Shown one piece after another: positions 46,679-56,238 of a DNA stretch of 64,000 nucleotides. Every line of letters begins with the position of its first letter. Position 1 is the stretch's first letter. Made by a program: the position numbers and the translations under genes. The DNA is from Pseudomonas sp. 21. GTDB taxonomy: Bacteria; Pseudomonadota; Gammaproteobacteria; Pseudomonadales; Pseudomonadaceae. The notes beneath the pieces were generated by a model. The model had not been told where the DNA came from. It did no database searches and saw only the letters and a program-made list of their open reading frames with translations. The DNA lies in NCBI RefSeq assembly GCF_000955805.1, contig NZ_JYOA01000010.1, positions 85,154 through 149,153 of the forward strand. The letters are read 5' to 3'.

Positions 46679-49021
46679 TTACTTCTTCTTGATTTGCTTG
46701 GCGTTGGCGAACAGCGAGGCCATGGCGTTGTTCGCCGGGGCCTTCTCCTGCTGGCGCGGGGCAGTGCTGCGCTCGCCACGCGGCGCGCCGTTGCCGGGGC
46801 GGCCGCCGCCGCGCGGGCCGTCGACCTTCTCGCCGGGGGTGTCGCTCATGCGCATGGACAGGCCGACGCGGTTGCGCGGGATGTCCACTTCCATGACCTT
46901 GACCTTGACGATGTCACCGGCCTTGACCACTTCGTACGGGTCCTTGACGAACTTCTCCGACAGCGCGGAGATGTGCACCAGGCCGTCCTGGTGGACGCCG
47001 ATGTCGACGAAGGCGCCGAAGTTGGTGACGTTGGTCACCACGCCTTCGAGCACCATGCCGGGGGTGAGGTCCTTGAGGCTCTCGACGCCTTCCTGGAACT
47101 CGGCGGTCTTGAACTCCGGGCGCGGGTCGCGGCCGGGTTTGTCGAGTTCCTTGAGGATGTCGGTGACGGTGGGCAGGCCGAACTGCTCGTCGGTGAACTG
47201 CTTCGGGTCCAGGCGCTTGAGGAAGCCCGAGTCGCCCACCAGCGAGCGCACGTCGCGGCCGGTGTCGGCGGCGATGCGCTGCACCAGCGGGTAGGTTTCC
47301 GGGTGCACCGCGGAGGCGTCCAGCGGGTTGTCGCCGTTCATCACGCGGAGGAAGCCGGCGGCCTGTTCGAAGGTCTTGTCGCCCAGGCGGCTGACCTTGC
47401 GCAGGTCGTCGCGGGTGCGGAACGCGCCGTTGGCGTCACGGTGCGAGACGATGTTCTGTGCCAGGGTGCTGTTGAGGCCGGAGATGCGCGCCAGCAGGGC
47501 GGCGGAGGCGGTGTTCACGTCCACGCCCACGGCGTTCACGCAGTCTTCCACCACTGCATCCAGGCTGCGCGCGAGCTGCAGCTGGGACACGTCGTGCTGG
47601 TACTGGCCGACGCCAATGGATTTCGGCTCGATCTTCACCAGCTCGGCCAGCGGGTCCTGCAGGCGGCGGGCGATGGACACGGCGCCGCGCAGCGAGACGT
47701 CCAGCTCCGGGAATTCCTTCGCAGCCAGCTCCGATGCGGAGTACACCGAGGCGCCGGCCTCGCTGACCATGATCTTGGTGCACTTGAGCGCCGGGTATTT
47801 CTTGATCAGCTCGGCGGCCAGCTTGTCGGTCTCGCGGCTGGCGGTGCCGTTGCCGATGGCGATCAGCTCCACCTGGTGCTTGGCGCACAGCGCGGCGAGC
47901 ACGGCGATGGTCTGGTCCCACTGGTTCTTTGGCACGTGCGGGTAGACGGTGGCGGTATCCAGCAGCTTGCCGGTGGCATCGACCACGGCGACCTTCACGC
48001 CGGTGCGCAGGCCCGGGTCGAGACCCAGGGTGGCGCGCGGGCCGGCCGGGGCGGCCAGCAGCAGGTCGTGCAGGTTGCGGGCGAAGACGTTGATCGCTTC
48101 GAGGTCGGCGCCGTCGCGCAGCTCGCCCAGCAGGTCGGTTTCCAGGTGGGTGTAGAGCTTGACCTTCCAGGTCCAGCGCACCACCTCGGAGAGCCACTTG
48201 TCCGCCGCGCGCCCCTGGCTGGCGATGCCGAAGCGTTCGCCAATCATGATTTCGCAAGGGTGGGAGGTGCCCGGCAGCTCTTCGCCGACCTTCAGGGCAA
48301 CGCTCAGGATGCCTTCGTTGCGGCCACGGAAGATCGCCAGGGCGCGGTGCGACGGGGCATTCTTCAGCGGCTCGTCGTGCTCGAAGTAGTCGCTGAACTT
48401 GGCGCCTTCGGTTTCCTTGCCCGGCACCAGGCGCGCGGTCAGGGTGGCGTTGTCCTTGAGGAAGCTGCGCAGGCGATCGAGCAGCGTGGCGTCCTCGGCG
48501 AAACGCTCCATGAGGATGTACTTGGCGCCCTCGAGCACGGCCTTGGTGTCGGCGAAGCCCTTCTCGGCATCGACGAAGCGCGCGGCTTCGCTTTCCGGGG
48601 TCAGGCTCGGGTCGGCGAACAGCGCGTCGGCCAGTTCGCCCAGGCCGGCTTCCAGGGCGATCTGGCCCTTGGTGCGGCGCTTCTGCTTATAAGGCAGGTA
48701 GAGGTCTTCGAGGCGGGTCTTGGTATCAGCGAGCTTGATCTCGCGGGCCAGTTCCGGGGTCAGCTTGCCCTGTTCCTCGATGCTGGCGAGGATCGCGCCA
48801 CGGCGGTCTTCCAGCTCGCGCAGGTAGCGCAGGCGCTCTTCGAGCATGCGCAGCTGGGTGTCGTCCAGGCTGCCAGTGACTTCTTTGCGGTAACGGGCGA
48901 TGAAGGGGACGGTGGAGCCTTCATCGAGCAGGGCGACGGCAGCGGCGACTTGCTGCGGTTGAACGCGGCCGGAGGGCAGTGCGGAAAGCTCTTCGGCGAT
49001 ACGGGTGTTGATGCTGTCCAT
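46679..49021 (-). CDS. tex: Transcription accessory protein Tex
   Basis: Tex is a cytoplasmic nucleic-acid-binding protein related to eukaryotic Spt6, linked to transcription and toxin-gene expression. The 780 residues hold the helical Tex N-domain (1-190), a YqgF/RuvC-like domain (about 325-460) with [16 protein letters not shown], HhH repeats (about 495-565), and an S1 RNA-binding domain (about 650-720) with [25 protein letters not shown] Gly/Arg-rich low-complexity tail ends in KQIKKK. ATG 49021 with AGGTGG is the family start; 8 more in-frame codons upstream are unlikely to be used. Confidence 0.96.
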   Translation of the reverse strand: MDSINTRIAEELSALPSGRVQPQQVAAAVALLDEGSTVPFIARYRKEVTGSLDDTQLRMLEERLRYLRELEDRRGAILASIEEQGKLTPELAREIKLADTKTRLEDLYLPYKQKRRTKGQIALEAGLGELADALFADPSLTPESEAARFVDAEKGFADTKAVLEGAKYILMERFAEDATLLDRLRSFLKDNATLTARLVPGKETEGAKFSDYFEHDEPLKNAPSHRALAIFRGRNEGILSVALKVGEELPGTSHPCEIMIGERFGIASQGRAADKWLSEVVRWTWKVKLYTHLETDLLGELRDGADLEAINVFARNLHDLLLAAPAGPRATLGLDPGLRTGVKVAVVDATGKLLDTATVYPHVPKNQWDQTIAVLAALCAKHQVELIAIGNGTASRETDKLAAELIKKYPALKCTKIMVSEAGASVYSASELAAKEFPELDVSLRGAVSIARRLQDPLAELVKIEPKSIGVGQYQHDVSQLQLARSLDAVVEDCVNAVGVDVNTASAALLARISGLNSTLAQNIVSHRDANGAFRTRDDLRKVSRLGDKTFEQAAGFLRVMNGDNPLDASAVHPETYPLVQRIAADTGRDVRSLVGDSGFLKRLDPKQFTDEQFGLPTVTDILKELDKPGRDPRPEFKTAEFQEGVESLKDLTPGMVLEGVVTNVTNFGAFVDIGVHQDGLVHISALSEKFVKDPYEVVKAGDIVKVKVMEVDIPRNRVGLSMRMSDTPGEKVDGPRGGGRPGNGAPRGERSTAPRQQEKAPANNAMASLFANAKQIKKK

Positions 49022-49118
49022 GAATCCACCTAGTGAAACCAACAAAATACGGGGCTAGGCTGCCGCGCCGTGGCGCTTGGCAGGCGTCTATGACAACGCC
49101 CCGCCGCAAAAGCGCCGC

Positions 49119-49124
49119 ATTATA
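49119..49124 (-). promoter_or_regulatory. Candidate -10 element for tex
   Basis: The minus strand reads TATAAT exactly at 49124-49119, about 100 bp before the tex start. I could not find a good -35 hexamer at 16-18 bp, so this is only a partial promoter match. Confidence 0.35.
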
Positions 49125-49242
49125 CCCACGACAATTTCACCGGGCGCGCGACTGGTCGGGGAAAAATCTGCTAACAATGGACAAGCCGTGATGCGCGGCT
49201 GCTGGGCGATAATGCCCGCCGAATCAGATTCTGGGAGTTTCC

Positions 49243-49983
49243 ATGAGCAACGCTGCCACCCTGCCCGAAGGCGAAAAGATCCTCGTGGTCGATGACGACG
49301 CGCGCCTGCGCCGTCTGCTGGAACGCTTCCTCGATGAGCAGGGTTACCGTGTCCGCGCCGTCGAAAACACCGAGCAGATGGATCGCCTGCTGGCCCGCGA
49401 GCTGTTCCAGCTGGTGGTGCTGGACCTGATGATGCCGGGCGAGGATGGCCTCTCGGCGTGCAAGCGCCTGCGCGAGTCGAACAACCAGATCCCGATCATC
49501 ATGCTCACCGCCAAGGGCGACGAGACCAGCCGCATCTCGGGCCTGGAGCAGGGCGCCGACGACTACCTGGCCAAGCCGTTCAACCCGCGTGAGCTGCTGG
49601 CGCGGATCAAGGCCGTGCTGCGCCGCCAGGCGCCGCTGGTGCCCGGCGCGCCGGCGGGCGAGGACGAGATCGTCACCTTCGGCGACTACGAGCTGCACCT
49701 GGCGACCCGCGAGCTGAAGAAGGGCGAGGAAGTGCACATGCTCACCACCGGTGAGTTCGCCGTGCTCAAGGCCCTGGTGCAGCACGCCCGCGAGCCGCTG
49801 ACCCGCGACAAGCTGATGAACCTGGCCCGCGGCCGCGAGTGGGACGCCCTGGAGCGCTCCATCGACGTGCAGATTTCCCGCCTGCGCCGGCTGATCGAGC
49901 CCGATCCGTCGAAGCCGCGCTATATCCAGACCGTCTGGGGCGTGGGCTACGTATTCGTGCCGGACGGCGCCGCGCGCAAGTGA
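49243..49983 (+). CDS. amgR: OmpR-family response regulator AmgR
   Basis: This encodes 246 residues: a receiver domain (about 12-125) with the phospho-accepting Asp61 in VVLDLMMPGEDG and the conserved Lys in YLAKPF, then a winged-helix OmpR DNA-binding domain (about 150-240) ending in RYIQTVWGVGYVFVPDG. In P. aeruginosa AmgRS senses envelope stress from misfolded membrane proteins and gives aminoglycoside tolerance. GGGAG precedes ATG 49243. The sensor gene follows, but a REP pair lies between them. Confidence 0.95.
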   Translation: MSNAATLPEGEKILVVDDDARLRRLLERFLDEQGYRVRAVENTEQMDRLLARELFQLVVLDLMMPGEDGLSACKRLRESNNQIPIIMLTAKGDETSRISGLEQGADDYLAKPFNPRELLARIKAVLRRQAPLVPGAPAGEDEIVTFGDYELHLATRELKKGEEVHMLTTGEFAVLKALVQHAREPLTRDKLMNLARGREWDALERSIDVQISRLRRLIEPDPSKPRYIQTVWGVGYVFVPDGAARK

Positions 49984-49990
49984 TTCAACC

Positions 49991-50060
49991 TGTAGGAGCG
50001 AGCTTGCTCGCGAACAATGCCTCGCGCCGATGCGGCTTCGCGAACAAGCGCGCTCCTACA
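49991..50060. repeat. REP pair between amgR and amgS
   Basis: A complete left copy (49991-50014) and a decayed right copy (50037-50060; AACAAGCGC instead of AGCAAGCTC) lie between the stop of amgR and the start of amgS. The hairpins would form in the middle of the two-gene transcript. Confidence 0.88.
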
Positions 50061-50085
50061 CTTCGTGCTCCCTGGTAGTCCGTTC

Positions 50086-51405
50086 TTGAAAACACCCCTC
50101 TGGTTCCCGCAAAGCTTCTTCGCCCGCACCCTCTGGCTGGTGCTTATCGTCGTGCTGTTCTCCAAGGCGCTGACCCTGGTCTACCTGCTGATGAACGAAG
50201 ACATGCTGGTCGACCGCCAGTACAGCCATGGCGCCGCGCTGACCGTGCGCGCCTACTGGGCGGCCGACGAGAAATCGCGGGAGGCCATCGCCCAGTCCGC
50301 CGGGCTGAAGTGGGCGCCCCACGAGCAGGGGCAGCCGGAGGAAGTGCACTGGCCGTACACGGAAATCTTCCAGCGGCAGATGCGCATGGAGCTGGGCATC
50401 GACACCGAGACGCGCCTGCGCATCCACCATCCGTCGATGCTCTGGGTGCGCGCACCGACCCTGGGCGATGGCTGGATCGGCGTACCGCTCTATCCGCACC
50501 CGCTGCGTGGCCAGCAGATCTGGAGCGTGCTGGGCTGGTTCCTCGGCATCGGCCTGTTGTCCACCGCGGCGGCGTGGATCTTCGTGCGGCAGCTCAGCCA
50601 GCCGCTCAAGCGCCTGGTCTTCGCCTCCCGCGAGTTCGGCAAGGGGCGCAGCGTGCGCCTGCCGCTGGGGCAGGAAACGCCCAGCGAGATGGCCGAGGTG
50701 TACCGCGCCTTCAACCAGATGGCCGACGATGTCGAGCAGGCCGGGCGTGAGCGCGAGCTGATGCTGGCCGGCGTCTCCCACGACCTGCGCACGCCCTTGA
50801 CGCGCCTGCGCCTGTCGCTGGAACTGATGCCCGACAGCGATCGCGAGATGGTCGAAGACATGGTCCGCGACATCGAGGACATGGATGCCATCCTCGACCA
50901 GTTCCTCGCCTTTATCCGCGATGGCCGCGACGAGCCGGTGGAAGAGGGTGACCTCGCCGACCTGATCCGCGAAGTGGCCGACGCCTTCAACCAGGCCGGC
51001 AACCGTGTGCGCCTGTGCCTGGAGACGCTGCCGCTGTTCCGCTTCCGCCGCGTATCGATCAAGCGCCTGCTCGGCAACCTGATCGAGAACGGCCTCAACC
51101 ACGGTGGCGGCAAGGTCGAAGTGGCGGCCCACGTCGCCGGTGGCGGCGGCGCGCCCTACGTGGTGCTCAGCGTGCTGGACCGCGGCACGGGCGTCGATCC
51201 TCAGGAGCTGGAGAACATCTTCAACCCCTTCTTCCGTGGCGACAAAGCGCGCGGCGGCAAGGGCACCGGCCTCGGGCTGGCCATCGTCAAGCGCATCGCC
51301 GAACAGCACGGCGGCAGCATCGAGCTGCGCAACCGCGAGGGCGGTGGCGTGGAAGCGCGCGTCTGCCTCCCGCTGGGCCTGCTGCTGCCGCGCGACGCGC
51401 ACTAA
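50086..51405 (+). CDS. amgS: Sensor histidine kinase AmgS (EnvZ type)
   Basis: A 439-residue inner-membrane kinase: two membrane helices (about 13-36 and 147-167) around a periplasmic domain, HAMP (about 168-220), a dimerisation domain with GVSHDLRTPLTRLR (His232), and the HATPase with NLIENGLNHG and GKGTGLGLAIVKR. The family N-terminus is (M)KTPLWFPQSFFARTLW, so the start should be the TTG at 50086. No ATG and no clear ribosome binding site lies there. An ATG at 50017 would begin inside the REP element and add 23 residues. AmgS is the partner of AmgR. Confidence 0.93.
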   Translation: MKTPLWFPQSFFARTLWLVLIVVLFSKALTLVYLLMNEDMLVDRQYSHGAALTVRAYWAADEKSREAIAQSAGLKWAPHEQGQPEEVHWPYTEIFQRQMRMELGIDTETRLRIHHPSMLWVRAPTLGDGWIGVPLYPHPLRGQQIWSVLGWFLGIGLLSTAAAWIFVRQLSQPLKRLVFASREFGKGRSVRLPLGQETPSEMAEVYRAFNQMADDVEQAGRERELMLAGVSHDLRTPLTRLRLSLELMPDSDREMVEDMVRDIEDMDAILDQFLAFIRDGRDEPVEEGDLADLIREVADAFNQAGNRVRLCLETLPLFRFRRVSIKRLLGNLIENGLNHGGGKVEVAAHVAGGGGAPYVVLSVLDRGTGVDPQELENIFNPFFRGDKARGGKGTGLGLAIVKRIAEQHGGSIELRNREGGGVEARVCLPLGLLLPRDAH

Positions 51406-52340
51406 TCCCAGCGCAGGGATTTGCCTTCCAGAACCGCCTGGCGCCCGTAGGGCCAGGCTCTGTTGTGTGCGCCGTGACCGCTGGGCAGCTCGTGGTAGAG
51501 CGGTACGCTCAGCTGCGCGGCATATTCGGCGAAGATTTCTTCCAGGCTGTGGGCTACGCCCTTGCGCGGGCAATCGGTGAAGGTGCCGAGGCAGATCGCG
51601 CCCAGGCGCGCGCCGTTCAGGCTGTTCAACAACTGCCAGAGGCTGCGTTCGATTCGGTAATAGGGCTCGCCGACGTCCTCGAGGATCAGGATCGCGCCAT
51701 CCGGCACGTACAGTGCGCCCGCGGTGCCGGCCATGCAGGCCAGCGCGGTGAGGTTGCCGCCGATCAATTGGCCTTCTACGGCGAGTTTCGGCCCGGCGAG
51801 GTGCTGAACCGCCAGCTTGCCGGGGCCGCCCGCCAGCACATGGCTGATCGATGCCAGCGATGCCAGGCGTTCGCGCTGTTCATTGGGCGCGCTCAGCGGC
51901 TGCAGGCCGAGCCCGGTGGCGACCATGCCGTGGATCGCCGGCAGGCCCTGACGGTGGAAGGCGCTGAGCAGGATGGAAATGTCCGAGAAGCCGATCAGCG
52001 GGCGCGGTGAGGCGGCCTTCAGGCGCTGCCAGTCCAGCTGCGGAATAAGTTGCCCACAGCCGTAGCCACCGCGCAGGCACCAGACGGCACTGACATCTTC
52101 CAGCTCGAAGGCGGCGTGGAAGTCCTCCAGGCGCTGCTCCGGCGTGCCGGCCAGGTAGCGGTAGCGCGCGTCGGCGTGTTCGCCCAGGTGGTAGTCGATG
52201 CCCTGGACTTCCAGCTGGCGCAAGGTGGCTTCCAGCACCTCCTCGGCAATCGCCGAGGCCGGTGCGACCAGCGCGACGCGGCCTTCGATGGGCGACCAGG
52301 TGAGTTCGGCGTGGGGGCGGGAAGCGGGCATGTCTGTCAT
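51402..52340 (-). CDS. ldcA: LD-carboxypeptidase (peptidase family S66)
   Basis: This encodes 312 residues. The enzyme cleaves the D-Ala end of tetrapeptides in cell-wall recycling. Family signatures are VALVAPASAI near the N-terminus, CLRGGYGCGQLIP, the nucleophile Ser in LIGFSDISILL, the catalytic Glu in LEDVGEPYYRIER and a late His in LPSGHGAHN. It has no signal peptide, which suits a cytoplasmic recycling enzyme. ATG 52340 has no strong binding site, and an ATG three codons further is possible. It overlaps amgS by 4 bp at the convergent ends. Confidence 0.9.
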   Translation of the reverse strand: MTDMPASRPHAELTWSPIEGRVALVAPASAIAEEVLEATLRQLEVQGIDYHLGEHADARYRYLAGTPEQRLEDFHAAFELEDVSAVWCLRGGYGCGQLIPQLDWQRLKAASPRPLIGFSDISILLSAFHRQGLPAIHGMVATGLGLQPLSAPNEQRERLASLASISHVLAGGPGKLAVQHLAGPKLAVEGQLIGGNLTALACMAGTAGALYVPDGAILILEDVGEPYYRIERSLWQLLNSLNGARLGAICLGTFTDCPRKGVAHSLEEIFAEYAAQLSVPLYHELPSGHGAHNRAWPYGRQAVLEGKSLRWD

Positions 52341-52360
52341 CCGGTTATTGCAGAGGAAAC

Positions 52361-52384
52361 TGTAGGAGCGAGCTTGCTCGCGAA
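52361..52384. repeat. Single REP copy upstream of ldcA
   Basis: One copy of the main REP family (core GGAGCGAGCTTGCTCGCG), 21 bp before the ldcA start, so it would form a hairpin in or near the 5' leader of that gene. Confidence 0.88.
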
Positions 52385-52408
52385 GGGTTCCGCGGGGCAA
52401 TGAAGCTT

Positions 52409-52450
52409 GGAGCTGGAGCTGGAGCTGGAGCTGGAGCTGGAGCTGGAGCT
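52409..52450. repeat. Seven tandem copies of GGAGCT
   Basis: The hexamer GGAGCT is repeated seven times without error, preceded by the related GAAGCTT. It is noncoding. Six-base repeats of this purity usually change in copy number by slippage. Confidence 0.92.
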
Positions 52451-52498
52451 TCGGGGGCTCGGTGCTTCATGCTGATCTGGCCGCCATGCAGCCGCTCA

Positions 52499-52517
52499 CC
52501 CTCTCCCTGAGGGAGAG
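52499..52517. repeat. Palindromic CCTCTCCCTGAGGGAGAGG element
   Basis: A 19-bp perfect palindrome (odd centre) inside the purine/pyrimidine tract 52496-52534. Similar CCTCTCCC..GGGAGAGG sequences are a common intergenic repeat in Pseudomonas. It lies 144 bp past the rimK stop and could act as an mRNA end. Confidence 0.7.
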
Positions 52518-52660
52518 GGCTGGGGAGAGGGCAAAGCCCCATGTTGTGCTGAAGAGCGTCCTGACATCCCTGTCGTGACTACGTGCTTCTCTGGGCCCCT
52601 GCCAGGCCATCCTTGTCCTGGCGTTCGCCGGCGCAACGTATGCGTCGCGAAAGCCCCGGC

Positions 52661-53566
52661 TCACCCCTTGCCCTTGGTCCGCGCCAGATGCGGCCCGCCA
52701 TTCTTCTCCAGGTACTCGATGATCACCCCGGCGATGTCCTTGCCGGTGGTGGTCTCGATGCCTTCCAGGCCCGGCGAGGAATTCACCTCCATGACCAGTG
52801 GCCCGTGGTTGGAGCGCAGGATGTCGACGCCGGCGACGTGCAGGCCCATCACCTTGGCGGCGCGGATGGCGGTCATGCGTTCTTCCGGGGTGATCTTGAT
52901 CAGGCTGGCGCTGCCGCCGCGGTGCAGGTTGGAACGGAACTCGCCGGCCGCGGCCTGGCGCTTCATCGAGGCAATCACCTTGTCGCCGACCACGAAGCAG
53001 CGGATGTCGGCGCCGCCGGCTTCCTTGATGTACTCCTGCACCATGATGTTGTGCTTGAGCCCCATGAAGGCCTCCAGCACGGATTCGGCGGCCTTCTCCG
53101 TCTCGCAGAGCACCACGCCGATGCCCTGGGTGCCTTCCAGCAGCTTGATCACCAGCGGGGCGCCGCCGACCATCTCGATCAGGTCCGGCACGTCATCGGG
53201 GGAATGGGCGAAACCGGTTACCGGCAGGCCGATGCCCTTGCGCGAGAGCAGTTGCAGCGAGCGCAGCTTGTCGCGGGAACGGGCGATGGCCACCGACTCG
53301 TTGAGCGGGAAGACGCCCATCATCTCGAACTGGCGCAGCACGGCGCAGCCGTAGAAGGTCACCGAGGCGCCGATGCGCGGGATCACCGCGTCGAAATCTT
53401 CCAGCGGCTTGCCGCGATAGTGGATCTGCGGCTTGTGGCTGGCGATGTTCATGTAGGCGCGGAGGGTGTCGATCACCACCATCTCGTGGCCGCGTTGCTG
53501 CCCGGCCTCCACCAGCCGACGGGTGGAATACAGGCGCGGATTGCGCGACAGCACAGCAATTTTCAT
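52661..53566 (-). CDS. rimK: RimK, ribosomal protein S6 glutamate ligase
   Basis: RimK adds glutamates to the C-terminus of ribosomal protein S6. The 301-residue ATP-grasp enzyme has the preATP start [32 protein letters not shown] in the ATP-grasp core, and the metal ligands in [14 protein letters not shown]. In P. fluorescens the rimABK system changes ribosomes and proteome during plant colonisation. The gene overlaps the upstream protease gene by 4 bp (ATGA), so the pair is translationally coupled; no rimA lies next to it here. Confidence 0.95.
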   Translation of the reverse strand: MKIAVLSRNPRLYSTRRLVEAGQQRGHEMVVIDTLRAYMNIASHKPQIHYRGKPLEDFDAVIPRIGASVTFYGCAVLRQFEMMGVFPLNESVAIARSRDKLRSLQLLSRKGIGLPVTGFAHSPDDVPDLIEMVGGAPLVIKLLEGTQGIGVVLCETEKAAESVLEAFMGLKHNIMVQEYIKEAGGADIRCFVVGDKVIASMKRQAAAGEFRSNLHRGGSASLIKITPEERMTAIRAAKVMGLHVAGVDILRSNHGPLVMEVNSSPGLEGIETTTGKDIAGVIIEYLEKNGGPHLARTKGKG

Positions 53567-54039
53567 TGATCACCTGGAAGGGTGGCGGGAACCATGATGA
53601 GGGGTTTGTCTTGCACGTAGGTGAGGCCGGGGTTGACCACCAGTTGGCCGTGGACCAGGGCCTTGGAGCCTAGCAGCACGCGGTAGCGCATGGTCTTGCG
53701 GCAGGCCAGGGTGAATTCCACCGACCAGGCGCGGTCGCCCAGCGCCAGCAGGGTGCGGATCACGTAGCGGGTCTGGGCCTGGCCGTTGGAGCTCTTGATG
53801 GTCTTCATCGTCACCACCGGCGCTTCGCAGCGATGACGGCGCTGCACCTGGGTACCCAGGTGGGCGACGAAACGCACCCAGCTCTGCCCGTCGCGCTCGA
53901 AGGGCACGATGTCGCTGGCATGCAGGCTGGAGGTGCTGGCGCCGGTGTCGATCTTCGCGCGCAGGCCGACCATGCCCAGTTCGGGCAGGGCGATCCATTC
54001 GCGCAGACCAATTACCGACAGCTGGTCGAAAGTCTTCAA
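53563..54039 (-). CDS. rimB: RimB-like ATP-dependent zinc protease (DUF785)
   Basis: A 158-residue retropepsin-fold protein. The aspartyl-protease-like motif is [16 protein letters not shown] (Asp at about residue 33), with a second block [12 protein letters not shown] late. It belongs to the family often called putative ATP-dependent zinc protease; RimB in P. fluorescens works with RimK on ribosomal protein S6. The start is a TTG at 54039 by comparison with family N-termini ([19 protein letters not shown]). Overlap with rimK is 4 bp. Confidence 0.88.
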   Translation of the reverse strand: MKTFDQLSVIGLREWIALPELGMVGLRAKIDTGASTSSLHASDIVPFERDGQSWVRFVAHLGTQVQRRHRCEAPVVTMKTIKSSNGQAQTRYVIRTLLALGDRAWSVEFTLACRKTMRYRVLLGSKALVHGQLVVNPGLTYVQDKPLIMVPATLPGDQ

Positions 54040-54139
54040 GGCTGGTGTCCCCGGCGTTTGCCGGCATTCTAGTCAGGCCGCCTGTGCCCCGCCAGCGGGG
54101 CGCGGGTACACTCTCAGACCCGCATGACGAGGTTGTGAA

Positions 54140-54532
54140 GTGAGCGAAAAAGACGACGACAAGGTCCGCCTGGACAAGTGGCTGTGGGCAGCGCGCTTCT
54201 ACAAGACCCGCTCCCTGGCCAAGGAAGCCATCGATGGCGGCAAGGTGCATTGCCGTGGCGAGCGCTGCAAGCCGGGCAAGGAGCCGAAGGTCGGCGAGGA
54301 GTACGTGATCCGCACCGGCTTCGACGAGCGCACCGTGGTGGTGAAGGCGCTCTCCATGGTGCGCCGTGGCGCGCCCGAGGCGCAGTTGCTCTATGAAGAG
54401 ACCGCCGACAGCGTGAAGCGCCGCGAGGATGCTTCGGCAATGCGCAAGGCCGGCGCGCTGGGCGTGCAGACCGACGGGCGGCCGACCAAGAAGCAACGCC
54501 GCCAGTTGTTCAGCTTCCGCGATCAGGAGTGA
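54140..54532 (+). CDS. hslR: Heat shock protein 15 (S4 RNA-binding)
   Basis: HslR binds 50S subunits that carry a stalled nascent chain and helps recycle them after heat shock. The 130 residues contain one S4 domain near the N-terminus (VRLDKWLWAARFYKTRSLAKEAIDGGKV) and a long basic C-terminal tail with PTKKQRRQ. The start codon is GTG at 54140. Its stop overlaps the stop of the convergent HAD gene by 10 bp. With hslO two genes away this is a small heat-response neighbourhood, as in PAO1. Confidence 0.94.
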   Translation: MSEKDDDKVRLDKWLWAARFYKTRSLAKEAIDGGKVHCRGERCKPGKEPKVGEEYVIRTGFDERTVVVKALSMVRRGAPEAQLLYEETADSVKRREDASAMRKAGALGVQTDGRPTKKQRRQLFSFRDQE

Positions 54533-55170
54533 GGGGGCAGTTCGATCAGCAGTTTGCCGTTCGCGGCCTTCAGGCTCAGCTGTGACCAGTCCGGCACCAC
54601 GGCGCGCACGCGTGGATCGAAAGCGCTGCCCGTGCCGATCTGGATTACCTGGCAGCCGGCGTCCAGCGCGCTCCGCACGCCGGCCGGGGCGTCTTCGAAG
54701 GCCAGGCAGTCCCGCGCCGCCATGCCCAGGCGCTGGGCGCCGAGCAGGTAGGGTTGCGGGTCCGGCTTGCCGGCGCTGACGTCATCGGAACCGATCAGCA
54801 CATCCGGTAGCGGCAGGCCGCAGATGGCGAGGCGATCCAGGGCGATCGCGCGGCTGGCGGAGGTGACCACCGCCCAGGGCTGGCCGGTCAGGGCGCCGAG
54901 AAAACGGTCGGCGCCGCCGACGATGGACGGTTGCGCCACGTGCTCGAGTTCCAGTTCGTGCAGGAACGCCAGTTCTTCCGCCAGGTCCAGGTGCGGCGCG
55001 ATGCGGCCGATCACGTCCTGCGAGCGCACGCCGTGGCAGATCGACAGCGCAGCCTCCGGCGGCAGGCCGTGGCGCTGGCACCACAGGCTCCAGATGACTT
55101 CCACGGCGGCGGTGGACTGCACCAGGGTGCCGTCCATGTCCAGCAGGATGGCGCGGGTTTCGATCAGCAT
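54523..55170 (-). CDS. HAD-superfamily phosphatase (beta-phosphoglucomutase-like, subfamily IA)
   Basis: A 215-residue HAD hydrolase. Motif I LLDMDGTLVQST (Asp11 nucleophile, Asp13), motif II VVTSAS, motif III in SAGKPDPQPYLL (Lys), motif IV LAFEDAPAGVRSA. The helical cap after motif I marks it as subfamily IA, and the DGTL/GKP layout resembles 2-deoxyglucose-6-phosphatase or sugar-phosphate phosphatases; the substrate is unknown. CAGGAG precedes ATG 55170. The open frame continues far upstream only by chance. Confidence 0.9.
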   Translation of the reverse strand: MLIETRAILLDMDGTLVQSTAAVEVIWSLWCQRHGLPPEAALSICHGVRSQDVIGRIAPHLDLAEELAFLHELELEHVAQPSIVGGADRFLGALTGQPWAVVTSASRAIALDRLAICGLPLPDVLIGSDDVSAGKPDPQPYLLGAQRLGMAARDCLAFEDAPAGVRSALDAGCQVIQIGTGSAFDPRVRAVVPDWSQLSLKAANGKLLIELPPHS

Positions 55171-55319
55171 GGCGGGGCGAACTCCTGGAGGGGCTCCGGT
55201 CGGGGGGAGCGATGATGCTCCATTGACCACGACGAAACGCGGAAGATCGCTGTGGGATTTATCCCGATGCTCTCGTCGAGAGCAATGGCCGGCGCGCCGG
55301 ACGGGCGCCGGCCCGCGGC

Positions 55320-56120
55320 TCAGGCCGCGATGACGCTCAGGCGGTTGACCAGCGGAATCTTCGCGGCCAGGCGGAACAGTGGGTCGGTCCAGCGCACCAG
55401 CGCGGCGCTGCCCTTGGCGGCGAACGGGGTGAAGCAGCTCCAGGCCAGGGCCACCAGCGCCATCTGCACGCCACCGATGTAGTCGTCCTGGCCCCAGTGC
55501 GCGCCGGCTACCAGGCGCGGCAGCATGAACAGCAGCGCCAGGCCCCAGATCACCACCCACTGCAGGGCGTTGCGGGCGAACAGGGTGAGGAACAGCGCCC
55601 AGATCAACAGCACCGAGGCGTGGTCGCCGGGGAAGCTGCGGGCGGATTCGTCCTTCACTTCGAAGGGCGTGTCTTCCCACTGTGGGAAGAAGTGCTCCAG
55701 GCGCACGGCATCCGGCGCGATGCTGGAAATGCTCGCGTGCTGCCAGCCCAGCTTGTGGGCGATCTTGGCGTAGAGGATGCGCACGACCACCAGCACGAAG
55801 GCGGCGCACAAGAAGCCGAAGGTCGCCGCGCGGACCTGGGTGGCCTTGAAGATCCAGTCGCCACGGATCATCAGCAGCAGCAGGATCACCCCGACCAGCA
55901 GGTCGAACGGCCGGGTGCTGGCCACGGCCCAGGTCAGGCGCCAGGCTTCGTTGCTTGCCAGCGGCTGGTTGAGCAGGCTGAACAGGCTGAAATCGAACAG
56001 GTCCATCGCGCTGCGAGTGGGCTCCCAGAGCCACAGCAGGAGCAGGGCGAGGGCCATGAGGTGGCAGGCGATGAAGGGCTTCCAGGACCAGGTGGCTTGG
56101 AACGGCGTGGTTTTGTCCAT
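55320..56120 (-). CDS. PAP2-family membrane phosphatase/phosphotransferase
   Basis: This encodes 266 residues with about six membrane helices. The catalytic triad of the PAP2 family is present: KDESARSFPGDHAS (motif 2, with the catalytic His) and PRLVAGAHWGQDDYIGG (motif 3, Arg-His-Asp). The KxxxxxxRP motif is replaced or weak. Such proteins remove or move phosphate on undecaprenyl-PP or lipid A; LpxT-like activity is a guess. ATG 56120 follows GGGGGAA. It is divergent from hslO, 118 bp apart (PAO1 PA5194). Confidence 0.85.
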   Translation of the reverse strand: MDKTTPFQATWSWKPFIACHLMALALLLLWLWEPTRSAMDLFDFSLFSLLNQPLASNEAWRLTWAVASTRPFDLLVGVILLLLMIRGDWIFKATQVRAATFGFLCAAFVLVVVRILYAKIAHKLGWQHASISSIAPDAVRLEHFFPQWEDTPFEVKDESARSFPGDHASVLLIWALFLTLFARNALQWVVIWGLALLFMLPRLVAGAHWGQDDYIGGVQMALVALAWSCFTPFAAKGSAALVRWTDPLFRLAAKIPLVNRLSVIAA

Positions 56121-56238
56121 AAAATCGATTCCCCCTTCTGACAACGGTTCCGGGTTGCCGGATACGACAAAGCGCGCTTTATAGGCCTTTGCCATCAACT
56201 TGTCATTTATTTGTGCCTATCGCAGCGTTGTGCCCAGC

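Larger units (their letters stand above)
52341..52660. other. 320-bp repeat-rich intergenic region before ldcA
   Basis: Between the ldcA start and the rimK stop, both on the minus strand, there is a REP copy, a seven-unit GGAGCT tandem repeat and a palindromic CCTCTCCCTGAGGGAGAGG element, but no gene. Three repeat types in 320 bp make it the most repeat-dense spot in the window. The ldcA promoter must lie within or around them. Confidence 0.8.

Noticed and set aside
45932..49033. A 1033-codon open frame on the plus strand, antisense to gshA and tex
   Set aside because: In GC-rich DNA the strand opposite a real gene often stays open. Its translation is Ala/Gly/Val/His-rich with no domain or ribosome binding site, while gshA and tex are beyond doubt on the minus strand.
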